A stretch of 52,150 nucleotides of DNA from JBNKHG01 sp050290225 (lineage in GTDB: Bacteria > Pseudomonadota > Gammaproteobacteria > Pseudomonadales > Cellvibrionaceae). The notes beneath the pieces were generated by a model that saw only the letters and a list, made by a program, of their open reading frames with translations, was not told where the DNA came from and made no database searches. This document shows, one piece after another, positions 7,340-14,713 of this stretch. The position numbers and the translations under genes are program-made. Every line of letters begins with the position of its first letter. Position 1 is the first letter of the stretch. The stretch spans positions 1 to 52,150 of the forward strand of contig JBNKHG010000066.1 in NCBI GenBank assembly GCA_050290225.1. The letters are read 5' to 3'.

Positions 7340-8536
7340 GTGAATTGGCGCGATCAACTCTGGTGGGTGTTCAAAACCCTGGGCGCACAAAGGGGACGCA
7401 GTTTCCTGACGGTGCTCGGCTTTGCCGTTGGCATTGCGGCTGTGTCGCTGCTGAGTTCCATCGGAGAAGGGCTGCGACTTTTTGTGATGAACGAATTCAC
7501 CCAGTTCGGCAGCCATATCCTGGCCGTTACGCCGGGAAAAACCAATACGCTGGGCATGACAGGGATGCTCAATACGGTTCGTCCCTTGTCGCTGCAGGAT
7601 GCCAAATCCCTGTCTTTACTGGCAGAGGTAGAGCAGGTGGTACCCGTGGTCTTTGGTAATGCACAGGTGAAAAATGCGGAGCGGGGACGCTACACCGATG
7701 TCGCCGGGGTGGGACCGGACGCAGCCAAGGCCTGGAAGCTACAGATGGCGCAAGGGCAGTTTTTGCCCCGCGATGACTGGTTTTACGCACGGCCAACCGC
7801 TGTATTGGGGCACAAGCTGAAAATCGAGCTCTTTGGCAACCAGCCGGTATTGGGGGCGTTGATCCAGATCGGCGGCAATCGCTATCGGGTGGTGGGCGTG
7901 ACGGCACCCAAGGGGCAGTTTCTCGGGGTGGATCTCGACGATATTGTCTATATACCTGCTGCCCGCGGCCTGCAGTTGTTTAATCGTGAAAGCCTGATGG
8001 AAGTGGATATTTTCTACCGCGAAACCGTTCCACCCGCGGTTATTTCGGAGCGGGTCCGACAGCGATTGATTCAGCGTCATGGTCTGGAGGATTTTACCAT
8101 CATCACCCAGGATGAGATGCTCAAAACCCTCGACAAGATCCTGCGGGTACTTAAAGTGGCGGCGGCCGGGCTGGGGGTGATTTCGTTAATGGTGGGCGGT
8201 GTTGGCATTCTCACTATCCTGCTGATTACGGTGCGCGAGCGGCGCCACGAGATTGGTTTGCTCTGCGCGCTCGGTTTTACGCCCCGGCAAATCAAGGGCC
8301 TGTTTCTCGGGGAAGCCGTGTGCCTGTCCCTGGTGGGAGGGTGCCTGGGCTTGGGGACCGTGGCCCTGCTGGTGCTGGTGGCGCGGTGGTTGGTGCCGGA
8401 CCTGCCACTGGTGATGGAGCCGGTGGCCGTGTTCGGTGCCCTGTTGCTCGCCAGTGCAGTGGGTCTGGTGGCGGGTGTCGGACCTGCAGGACAGGCGGCC
8501 AGGCTCAAACCTATTGACGCGCTTCGGGCGGAATAG
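7340..8536 (+). CDS. MacB-like ABC permease, second copy
   Basis: About 398-residue permease paralogous to the gene before it, with the same layout: first helix near residue 20-40 (LTVLGFAVGIAAVSLLSSIGEG), a periplasmic MacB core, and a C-terminal FtsX domain with the coupling loop VRERRHEIGLLCALGFTPRQIKGLFLGEA. The GTG at 7340 follows the previous stop by one base and has GGGGAAG upstream, so it is preferred to the longer frame from 7259. MacB itself is a single-polypeptide homodimer; the split into one ATPase and two distinct permeases recalls LolCDE, but the adaptor gene argues for efflux rather than lipoprotein release. Confidence 0.87.
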   Translation: MNWRDQLWWVFKTLGAQRGRSFLTVLGFAVGIAAVSLLSSIGEGLRLFVMNEFTQFGSHILAVTPGKTNTLGMTGMLNTVRPLSLQDAKSLSLLAEVEQVVPVVFGNAQVKNAERGRYTDVAGVGPDAAKAWKLQMAQGQFLPRDDWFYARPTAVLGHKLKIELFGNQPVLGALIQIGGNRYRVVGVTAPKGQFLGVDLDDIVYIPAARGLQLFNRESLMEVDIFYRETVPPAVISERVRQRLIQRHGLEDFTIITQDEMLKTLDKILRVLKVAAAGLGVISLMVGGVGILTILLITVRERRHEIGLLCALGFTPRQIKGLFLGEAVCLSLVGGCLGLGTVALLVLVARWLVPDLPLVMEPVAVFGALLLASAVGLVAGVGPAGQAARLKPIDALRAE

Positions 8537-8649
8537 ATCTCGTTAAAAATCACTCTTGTCGGTAGCGGGGCTCTTGTGGGGAGCGGCGTTTATCGGGGAA
8601 AAAGGGTGAGAAAAAATTCACGAGAATTTCAATTTTTTTTAATTTACAC

Positions 8650-8677
8650 CTTGAATTCAATTTTCGTGACCCTATCT
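8650..8677 (+). promoter_or_regulatory. Sigma-32-type heat-shock promoter
   Basis: CTTGAA at 8650-8655, a 14-base spacer, and GACCCTATCT ending at 8677 fit the RpoH consensus CTTGAA-N13-15-GNCCCCATNT with one change in the -10 block. Transcription would begin near 8684, leaving a leader of about 160 nt before the hsp20 start. The gene downstream is a classic RpoH target, which supports the call. Confidence 0.75.
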
Positions 8678-8814
8678 CTGTAGTACGCCGGCTCGAATGA
8701 GGGGCGTTACTGAAATGGCCAGATTCGATTGACCCCTGAGCGTTTTGACTCTTCAGTATGTCAACTCGCCAGGCACCGTAGAATGGGCCGTAATGAACCA
8801 CATGTAATGAACCA

Positions 8815-8837
8815 CATATTGCTCCGTAGAGGATATG
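8815..8837 (+). promoter_or_regulatory. ROSE-like RNA thermometer hairpin over the SD
   Basis: CATATTGCTCC (8815-8825) can pair with GAGGATATG (8829-8837), burying the Shine-Dalgarno AGAGGA (8828-8833) eight bases before the ATG at 8842. The core UUGCU pairs with AGGA through U-A, U-G, a bulged G, C-G and U-A, which is the hallmark of ROSE elements that control ibpA-type genes by melting at high temperature. Pairing is seen in the sequence; temperature control is inferred from the family. Confidence 0.72.
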
Positions 8838-8841
8838 AATT

Positions 8842-9300
8842 ATGCGTAATGTAGATTTTTCTCCCTTGTACCGCAGTTCCATTGGCTTTGACCGTATGGC
8901 CAACCTGCTTGATAACCTGACCCGTGCAGAACAGAATCAACCCAGTTATCCGCCTTACAATATCGAATTGACGGGCGAAGACCAGTACCGAATCACCATG
9001 GCAGTTGCCGGCTTCGACCAAAGTGAACTGAGTATCGAAGTCGATCAAAACAAATTGACTGTCGCCGGCAACAAAGCCGAAGAACAAACCGCCAAGCAGT
9101 TCCTGCATCAGGGTATCGCCGCGCGCAACTTCGAACGCCGTTTTCAGCTTGCCGATCATGTGCGCGTGGAAAACGCCAGCATGGAAAACGGTCTGCTACA
9201 CATCGACCTGGTGCGCGAACTGCCAGAAGCAATGAAGCCGCGTACTATTGAAATCAGCAGCGGCGACCTGATCGAAGGCAAGAAGCAAAACGCCGCTTAA
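8842..9300 (+). CDS. Hsp20/IbpA-type small heat-shock protein
   Basis: 152-residue alpha-crystallin-domain chaperone. The N-terminus (MRNVDFSPLYRSSIGFDRM) is the IbpA pattern; the crystallin domain spans about residues 35-130 with YNIELTGEDQYRITMAVAGF and the ARNFERRFQLADHV strand; the C-terminal IxI-type tail (IEI) follows. These ATP-independent holdases bind unfolding proteins and hand them to ClpB/DnaK. The N-terminal match, sigma-32 promoter and ROSE-like leader all agree with ibpA-type control. A T-tailed terminator follows within 60 bp, so it is monocistronic. Confidence 0.94.
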   Translation: MRNVDFSPLYRSSIGFDRMANLLDNLTRAEQNQPSYPPYNIELTGEDQYRITMAVAGFDQSELSIEVDQNKLTVAGNKAEEQTAKQFLHQGIAARNFERRFQLADHVRVENASMENGLLHIDLVRELPEAMKPRTIEISSGDLIEGKKQNAA

Positions 9301-9329
9301 ACCAATTCGCTCGTCTACTCTCCTCCTTG

Positions 9330-9358
9330 GCAGGACTCCCGGTGAGTCCTGCTTTTTT
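9330..9358 (+). terminator. Rho-independent terminator after hsp20
   Basis: GCAGGACT (9330-9337) and AGTCCTGC (9345-9352) form an 8-bp perfect stem with a 7-base loop, followed by six T residues. Confidence 0.9.
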
Positions 9359-9403
9359 CACGTTAGCAGGGTAGTGCCTTTTGCAAAACAGCTTATCCCA
9401 TAG

Positions 9404-10066
9404 ATGACCGCGCAAACCTGCCCTCTCTGTAATCATTGGTCGGTCTCTCCTTACCATCGGGACGAACGTCGTGACTACTTACAATGCGCGCGCTGCGCGC
9501 TGGTGTTTGTTCCAGCGGCACAGCGGCTGTCGGTGAGCGAAGAAAAAGCGATCTACGATTTGCATGAGAATAGCGACGCCGATTCGGGTTACCGGCAGTT
9601 TTTGACGCGATTGGTTTCTCCATTACTCGAGCGACTGCCCCCTGGTTCCGACGGGTTGGATTTCGGTTGCGGACCCGGGCCTGTACTGGCAAAAATGCTG
9701 GACGAAGCGGGGCATCGAGTGACGTTATACGATCACTTTTATGCTCGACAGCCGGAGGTGTTCGATCGCCGGTACGACTTTATCACTGCCACTGAAGTGG
9801 TGGAGCATTTGTATCAGCCCGGGGCAGAGCTACAGCGTTTGTGGCACTGCCTGCGACCCGGGGGTTGGTTGGGTTTGATGACCAAACTGGTTATCGATTG
9901 CGATGCTTTTTCCCGCTGGCATTATAAAAACGACCCAACACACGTGTGCTTTTTTTCACAGGCCAGTTTTCGGTGGTGGTCCACACAAATGGGTACGCAG
10001 CCGGAGTTCGTTGGCAGTGATGTTATTTTGCTGCAAAAAAACCGTAATCGTGTTTTTTCAATCTGA
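9404..10066 (+). CDS. Class I SAM-dependent methyltransferase with Zn ribbon
   Basis: 220-residue protein with an N-terminal four-cysteine zinc ribbon (CPLCNH ... CARCA, residues 6-29) and a methyltransferase_23-type domain: motif I LDFGCGPGPVL near residue 85, ITATEVVEHL near 126 and LRPGGWLGLMTK near 148. The HYKNDPTHVCFFS segment is common to this subgroup, whose substrates are mostly undefined. No good Shine-Dalgarno is visible at the ATG. The last codons and the TGA stop fall inside the terminal repeat of element A2, so the present C-terminus (after about residue 214) is supplied by that repeat. Function beyond methyl transfer is not known. Confidence 0.82.
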   Translation: MTAQTCPLCNHWSVSPYHRDERRDYLQCARCALVFVPAAQRLSVSEEKAIYDLHENSDADSGYRQFLTRLVSPLLERLPPGSDGLDFGCGPGPVLAKMLDEAGHRVTLYDHFYARQPEVFDRRYDFITATEVVEHLYQPGAELQRLWHCLRPGGWLGLMTKLVIDCDAFSRWHYKNDPTHVCFFSQASFRWWSTQMGTQPEFVGSDVILLQKNRNRVFSI

Positions 10067-10265
10067 TAATGATCCATTAGCTCTGCCAATCTACTGCGAT
10101 GTCAGGCCCGAGAGGCTGGGATGCTTTCAGAAACCGTGCGCGACAAGGACGACGCGCCCGAGCCCCCACGGATGGGTTTACGGTGTGTTTCTGAAAGCAT
10201 CCCAGCCTCTCGGGCCGGATCGAAGCCTACTTACCTATATCCGTCAATATCACTCTGAAGGAGTG
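10051..10265. repeat. Family A palindromic repeat, long form (copy A2)
   Basis: 215-bp element. Its left terminus (10051-10075) overlaps the last five codons and stop of the methyltransferase gene, and its right terminus ends exactly at the stop codon (10266-10268) of the convergent GlxA-type gene. The flanks match copy A1; between two GGCC motifs it carries an added hairpin with perfect 30-bp arms at 10105-10134 and 10187-10216. The 52-base loop begins with CCGTGCGCGACAAGGACG, shared with copy A3. Confidence 0.88.
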
Positions 10266-11255
10266 CTAGTTCTCTGCTGTAAACAGTTTGGCTCGCACGG
10301 TGGCGCGATAGTCGCTGGGTGTGGTGGCCAACTGCTTTTTAAACAGTCCAGTGAAATGCCCCATATCCTGGTAGCCGACTTTATAAGCCACTTCGCTGAT
10401 TGACAGGTTACTGGTCTGCAACAGGTCCTTGGCCGTTTCGATTCGGATTTGCTGAAGGTATTGCAGCGGCGACTGGCCGGTGGCGTTTTTAAAACGTCGA
10501 TTGAAACTGCGCACACTCATATCAAAGCGCTGGGCTACCTCGCTAAGTTTGATATCGCGACCGTGGTTATCCTGAAGCCACATCTGAGCCTGGACAATAT
10601 CCTCGTCCGGATGGCGTCGGGCGCTGCTATCAAAATAGCTGCTGCTTTCGTAGGAGCGGCGAATTTCGTGGGAAAAGGTGCGCTCCACATGGCTGGCCAC
10701 CGGTTTGCCATAGAGGCGTTGGATAAAGTGTACTGTCAAGTCTGCAAGTGAGTTGACGCTGGCCGCGCAATAGAGGTTGCCTGCACGGGTAATAAAGTAT
10801 TGTCGTTTCAGCTGAACCTCGGGGTAGTCTTTTTGAAACTGGTCGAAATAATGCCAGTGGGTCGTCGCCGCCTTGTCGTTCAGCAGGCCCGCCTCGGCGA
10901 GGAAACAGCAGCCGGTGCCCACCGCACTGATGGTGACACCGTTTTCGTACTGGCGTCGCAACCATTGCACCAGGGCTGGGTTTCTACGAATCACTGGTCG
11001 TGGATTACGCCAGAGTGAGGGGATGTATACGATATCGCTGTCTTTGCTCTCGTCGCAGGTGGTTTCCGCAGTAAAGGCAAAACCGGCGCGGGTAATGATT
11101 GGGTGTTTGTCGGTGGCTACCGTGCATATCTCCAGGGGGGGACTATGTCGGTCTGCGGCCCTGGCGGTGCTTTCCGCGGCCCGCCACATCTCTATGGGCA
11201 GGGTGGTGCTGGTTGCGAGCATGCCCTCACAGAGGACAAAGGTAATCCGGTGCAT
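10266..11255 (-). CDS. GlxA-type AraC transcriptional regulator
   Basis: 329-residue regulator with an N-terminal DJ-1/PfpI-like domain (about 1-190; GTGCCFLAEAGLLNDKAATTHW contains the nucleophile-elbow cysteines and the ATTHW segment of this group) and a C-terminal AraC double helix-turn-helix (about 220-320; LSEVAQRFDMSVRSFNRRFK and ISEVAYKVGYQDMGHFTGLFKK). Relatives such as GbdR, CdhR and ArgR of pseudomonads control catabolism of amines and amino acids, but the effector here cannot be read from sequence. It is divergent from fabY across 245 bp and could regulate it or itself. Its stop touches repeat A2. Confidence 0.88.
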   Translation of the reverse strand: MHRITFVLCEGMLATSTTLPIEMWRAAESTARAADRHSPPLEICTVATDKHPIITRAGFAFTAETTCDESKDSDIVYIPSLWRNPRPVIRRNPALVQWLRRQYENGVTISAVGTGCCFLAEAGLLNDKAATTHWHYFDQFQKDYPEVQLKRQYFITRAGNLYCAASVNSLADLTVHFIQRLYGKPVASHVERTFSHEIRRSYESSSYFDSSARRHPDEDIVQAQMWLQDNHGRDIKLSEVAQRFDMSVRSFNRRFKNATGQSPLQYLQQIRIETAKDLLQTSNLSISEVAYKVGYQDMGHFTGLFKKQLATTPSDYRATVRAKLFTAEN

Positions 11256-11500
11256 AGGAATCCAGGGGACAGATATTCGTCAATTTGGGTAGTCAGGGCC
11301 TCAATTGGCCAAAATGCCAATATTCGTGTCTATTTTGACACTGCCGGGCCTCAGGTCAAGGCAATAGACTTATTTGCAGTATTTACCGGGTTTATCCAAC
11401 GCGCCTTATTTTACACCCGTAAGGCCGGAAAATAGCGGCTTGTCGCTTCCCGTAGCCCCCAGCTGCTTAAACGAATTAGACCGAGGGAGACACCACCCCG

Positions 11501-13408
11501 ATGTCCCGATTACCTGTGATTGTAGGTTTTGGTGGCGTTAATGCCGCTGGCCGCAGTTCCTCTCACCATGCCTATCGCCGGACTGTGATCGACAGTTTGC
11601 CGGCAGAGGACCGTCAGGAAACGCTGGTGGCCCTGGCGGTAATGATGAAATTGGTGCGATTTGAGGGCGACCGTTATATCGATGACCAGGGTCAGGCCTA
11701 CACGACGGCGGAAGTCGCCAGCCGATTTGAGTCACAGATTCTGGACTCTACCCTGATTCGCAGAATAGAACCCCAGCATTTCGATGTGGACCATGTGCAT
11801 TGGCATAAGGCTGCGTCGGTGGCGCCAGCCGTGGGTGAAACCCTGAGTTTTGTCACCAGGGCGCGACAATTGCCTGATGAGCTGCCAGAGAGCTGGCAGG
11901 TGACTGAACTCGACGGTGGTCGGGTGCGAGTCGATATCGCCGATAATCTGGATCTGAAATTCGATAGTTATCGCGAAATGCCGGTCAAGGCCGCTGGTCA
12001 ATTACCCACAGGTTTTGAACCCGGTGAGCTCTACAATTCCCGCTTCCATCCCCGCGGGCTGCAGATGAACGTGGTGGCGGCATCAGATGCGGTGCGCTCC
12101 ATGGGAATCGACTGGCAGGTCGTGGTTGATGCCGTCGATCCTGACGAAATCAGTGTGTATTCCAGCAGCATTATGGCCCAATGTGACGAGAACGGTTACG
12201 GCGGCATGATGCAGGCGCGCCTGAAAGGCGGGCGCACTACCGCCAAACAGTTGCCCTTGGGGTTGAACAGTATGCCGGCCGACTTTATCAATGCCTATGT
12301 ATTGGGCAGCGTGGGTCAGACGGGTGCGGTCACCGGAGCATGTGCCAGTTTTCTCTATAATTTGCGCGCAGGCATGGAGGATATTACCAGCGGGCGTGCC
12401 AGGGTGGCCGTTGTCGGCAATGCCGAGGCTCCCATAACCCCTGAAATTATTGATGGCTACGCCGCCATGAGTGCCTTGGCGAATGACGAGAATCTGAAAA
12501 AACTCGACGGCGTGGAAGTGCCGGATTATCGTCGCGCCAGTCGGCCTTTTTCCAACAATTGCGGCTTTACCATTGCCGAGTCGGCCCAGTACTTTGTGAT
12601 TATGGATGATGCGCTGGCATTGGAGTTGGGCGCCGATATCCATGGGGCGGTAACCGATGTGTTTATCAATGCCGATGGGTACAAAAAGTCCATCTCCGCT
12701 CCCGGTGCAGGTAATTACATTACCGTTGCCAAGGCTGTGGCGCGCGCGCGCGCTATCCTTGGGGACGAAAGTGTACGCAACCACTCCTTTATCCAGGCCC
12801 ACGGCTCCAGTACACCGGCGAATCGGGTGACAGAATCGCAGATTTTCGACAAAGTGGCTGAGGCTTTCGGCATCGAAAATTGGCCGGTATCGGCGATCAA
12901 ATCCTATGTGGGGCACTCCCTGGCGCCCGCGAGTGCAGACCAGTTGGCCAATACCCTCGGCGTGTTCAAGTACGGCATAGTGCCGGGCATCAAAACCATC
13001 GACAAGGTCGCGGATGATGTCCATGACGAACGTCTGGCCATTTCCCCCATCGACAGCAATGTCGGGAAAGATCAACTGGAAGTGGCCTTCCTCAATTCCA
13101 AGGGTTTTGGCGGTAACAATGCCACCGCAACCGTATTGGCCCCCCATGTGGTTGAGCGCATGATGAGTAAGCGCTACGGGGAGGCGCGTATGAAAGCCTA
13201 TCGCCAGCGCCGCGAACAGGTACGCCGGCAGTCGGAAGCCTATGACCAGGCTGCCATGCAGGGGCGATTCGATACGATCTACAACTTTGGCGAGAACCTG
13301 ATCGATGAATCGCGCATCGAGGTTAGCGACAAGTGCGTTGTCATTCCCGGTTTTGAAAATCCCGTTGATCTGGACCTGTCCAATAATTATGAGGATATGG
13401 TTGAGTAG
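11501..13408 (+). CDS. fabY: Beta-ketoacyl synthase FabY
   Basis: 635-residue condensing enzyme, about 220 residues longer than FabB/FabF. The catalytic triad is intact: Cys in VTGACASFLYN (about residue 282), His in IQAHGSSTPAN (about 431) and His in IKSYVGHSLAPAS (about 469), with the glycine-rich FLNSKGFGGNNATA near 533. Size and N-terminus (MSRLPVIVGFGG.NAAGRSS) fit the Pseudomonas FabY group, which condenses acetyl-CoA with malonyl-ACP to start fatty acid synthesis where FabH is minor. Identification is from memory of that family. A GAGGGAG motif precedes the ATG. It is followed by a separate XRE regulator gene. Confidence 0.83.
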   Translation: MSRLPVIVGFGGVNAAGRSSSHHAYRRTVIDSLPAEDRQETLVALAVMMKLVRFEGDRYIDDQGQAYTTAEVASRFESQILDSTLIRRIEPQHFDVDHVHWHKAASVAPAVGETLSFVTRARQLPDELPESWQVTELDGGRVRVDIADNLDLKFDSYREMPVKAAGQLPTGFEPGELYNSRFHPRGLQMNVVAASDAVRSMGIDWQVVVDAVDPDEISVYSSSIMAQCDENGYGGMMQARLKGGRTTAKQLPLGLNSMPADFINAYVLGSVGQTGAVTGACASFLYNLRAGMEDITSGRARVAVVGNAEAPITPEIIDGYAAMSALANDENLKKLDGVEVPDYRRASRPFSNNCGFTIAESAQYFVIMDDALALELGADIHGAVTDVFINADGYKKSISAPGAGNYITVAKAVARARAILGDESVRNHSFIQAHGSSTPANRVTESQIFDKVAEAFGIENWPVSAIKSYVGHSLAPASADQLANTLGVFKYGIVPGIKTIDKVADDVHDERLAISPIDSNVGKDQLEVAFLNSKGFGGNNATATVLAPHVVERMMSKRYGEARMKAYRQRREQVRRQSEAYDQAAMQGRFDTIYNFGENLIDESRIEVSDKCVVIPGFENPVDLDLSNNYEDMVE

Positions 13409-13513
13409 CGACTTGTTGCGCCAACCGATCAAAATATTGAACAGGTTGTCGATGTTCGGCTGCTTTAGGGTTATATTTGCACTTGTTGTCAAATATATCG
13501 ATTGGGGACGCTG

Positions 13514-14062
13514 ATGAGTGTCGACGTGGGGAAGCGCCTGCAGGCTGTGCGAACCCTGAATGGCTGGTCCCAGCGGGAACTGGCCAAAAGAGCCGGGGTC
13601 ACCAACAGTACTATTTCAGTGATCGAGCAGGGGCGGGTCAGCCCTTCGGTCAGCTCGCTGAAAAAAGTGCTGGATGGCATTCCCATGTCCCTGGCCGATT
13701 TTTTCAACCTCGATTTCGAACAATCCCCACAAACCTTCTTTACCGCCGCCGAAATGCCGAACGTAGGCGGTGGCGAGATCAATCTCCAGCTGCTAGGCAG
13801 CAGCAAGCGAAATCGGCGTATGACCCTGACCCGGGGATGCTACCCGCCAGGGGCCGATACAGGAGAGGAACGCCTGTCCTGTGAGGGGGAGGTTGCGGGC
13901 CTGGTGGTAGCCGGGGAACTGGAGGTTTCGGTCGGTAGCGAAACCCAGGTGCTGAAGCCTGATGAGGGGTTTTATTTTGAAGGCCACAGGCCCCACCGGT
14001 TTCGAAATTTAGGCACCGTAGATTGCCTGGTTATTACTGTTCACACACCTGCGACCGTTTGA
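13514..14062 (+). CDS. XRE-family regulator with cupin domain
   Basis: About 182-residue regulator: N-terminal helix-turn-helix (residues 6-60; GKRLQAVRTLNGWSQRELAK, TNSTISVIEQGRVSPSVSS) and C-terminal cupin (about 110-178; EGEVAGLVVAGELEVSVG, EGFYFEGHRPHRFRN). This is the PuuR/PauR architecture, whose members repress polyamine use genes and sense small ligands with the cupin. The ATG at 13514 has GGGGA five bases upstream and is preferred to the TTG at 13502. The neighbours do not include polyamine genes, so the target is not evident; fabY and the CMD gene are candidates by position. Confidence 0.86.
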   Translation: MSVDVGKRLQAVRTLNGWSQRELAKRAGVTNSTISVIEQGRVSPSVSSLKKVLDGIPMSLADFFNLDFEQSPQTFFTAAEMPNVGGGEINLQLLGSSKRNRRMTLTRGCYPPGADTGEERLSCEGEVAGLVVAGELEVSVGSETQVLKPDEGFYFEGHRPHRFRNLGTVDCLVITVHTPATV

Positions 14063-14108
14063 GGTTCGCGCTTTCGTGTCTTAGTAGAATGTAGCGTAAG
14101 GAGACAGA

Positions 14109-14486
14109 ATGCCCCAGTCCAGAAGACAGCGTGGAGAAGAAATTCGTCGACAAGTGATGAGCGACGAGTTTGTTGATCGGTCCTTGGATCAGGCCACGGA
14201 CTTTGATGGTCCCGCCCAGGAAATGATCATAGAAATGGCGTGTGGTAACGTCTGGGATCGTGATGATCTGCCCCGCAAAACCCGCAGCCTGATCACCATT
14301 GCCATGCTGGCGGCGATGAAGTGCTCCAACGAGCTCAAAGGGCATGTCAGGGGGGCTCTGCGTAATGGTTGTACGGAAGAGGAAATTCGCGCTGTACTCC
14401 TGCATGCGATTCCCTATATCGGAGCACCCGCCGGTCTGGAGGCATTCCGCTCTGCCAAAGCAGTGATCGAGGCGTGGGATTCCTGA
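14109..14486 (+). CDS. Carboxymuconolactone decarboxylase-family protein
   Basis: 125-residue all-helical CMD-family protein, close to the PcaC size. The pattern NVWDRDDLPRKTRSLITIAM, then ELKGHVRGALRNGCTEEEI and LLHAIPYIGAPAG is the PcaC-type core; it lacks the CxxC of AhpD peroxidases. PcaC decarboxylates 4-carboxymuconolactone, but many such stand-alone genes have other or unknown roles, and no protocatechuate genes are nearby. AAGGAGA five bases before the ATG is a strong ribosome site. It follows the XRE regulator by 46 bp and may be in the same transcript. A 14-bp tandem repeat starts just after its stop. Confidence 0.82.
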   Translation: MPQSRRQRGEEIRRQVMSDEFVDRSLDQATDFDGPAQEMIIEMACGNVWDRDDLPRKTRSLITIAMLAAMKCSNELKGHVRGALRNGCTEEEIRAVLLHAIPYIGAPAGLEAFRSAKAVIEAWDS

Positions 14487-14488
14487 TG

Positions 14489-14524
14489 GAGATTAGCTGA
14501 TTGAGATTAGCTGATTGAGATTAG
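14489..14524 (+). repeat. 14-bp tandem repeat
   Basis: GAGATTAGCTGATT occurs 2.6 times head to tail with no mismatch, starting three bases after the CMD stop codon. No function is apparent. Confidence 0.9.
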
Positions 14525-14713
14525 AAGGCTCAGCTTGGGCAGAAAGGGTTCATACAACTGTTTGAAACAGGCTATACTTACGCTCCGCTTCCGGTCGTGA
14601 ACAGGGTGTAGTTGCCGTCAAGTGGCTGGAGTCAGTACAAAAAACACGGCAGAGTTTAACTTCCGCGGCACCCGATGAGCGGTTAGCCGACGGGGGAATT
14701 GATGAGGTCAGAT

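Larger units (their letters stand above)
8537..8841 (+). other. Heat-shock gene leader region
   Basis: About 305 bases between the exporter and the Hsp20 gene. It holds an AT-rich stretch (8610-8665), a sigma-32-type promoter (8650-8677), a leader of about 160 nt, a 14-bp tandem duplication (TAATGAACCACAT twice, 8791-8817), and a thermometer-type hairpin over the ribosome binding site. No clear T-tailed terminator for the exporter genes was seen. Confidence 0.5.

Noticed and set aside
10105..10216. Integron attC site as an explanation of the long hairpin
   Set aside because: The GTT-type core boxes of attC are not at the stem ends, no cassette array or integrase is present, and the flanking termini fit a miniature element better.
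9903..10403. 166-codon plus-strand open frame across the methyltransferase end and repeat A2
   Set aside because: It crosses two real genes and the repeat in another frame and has no recognisable domain.
12740..12753. (GC)7 dinucleotide tract in fabY as a possible phase-variation site
   Set aside because: The tract is in frame coding for Ala-Arg repeats within a probably essential gene; no reason to think it switches.
12083..13492. 469-codon minus-strand open frame
   Set aside because: Antisense to fabY in a GC-rich gene; the plus-strand product has intact catalytic motifs.
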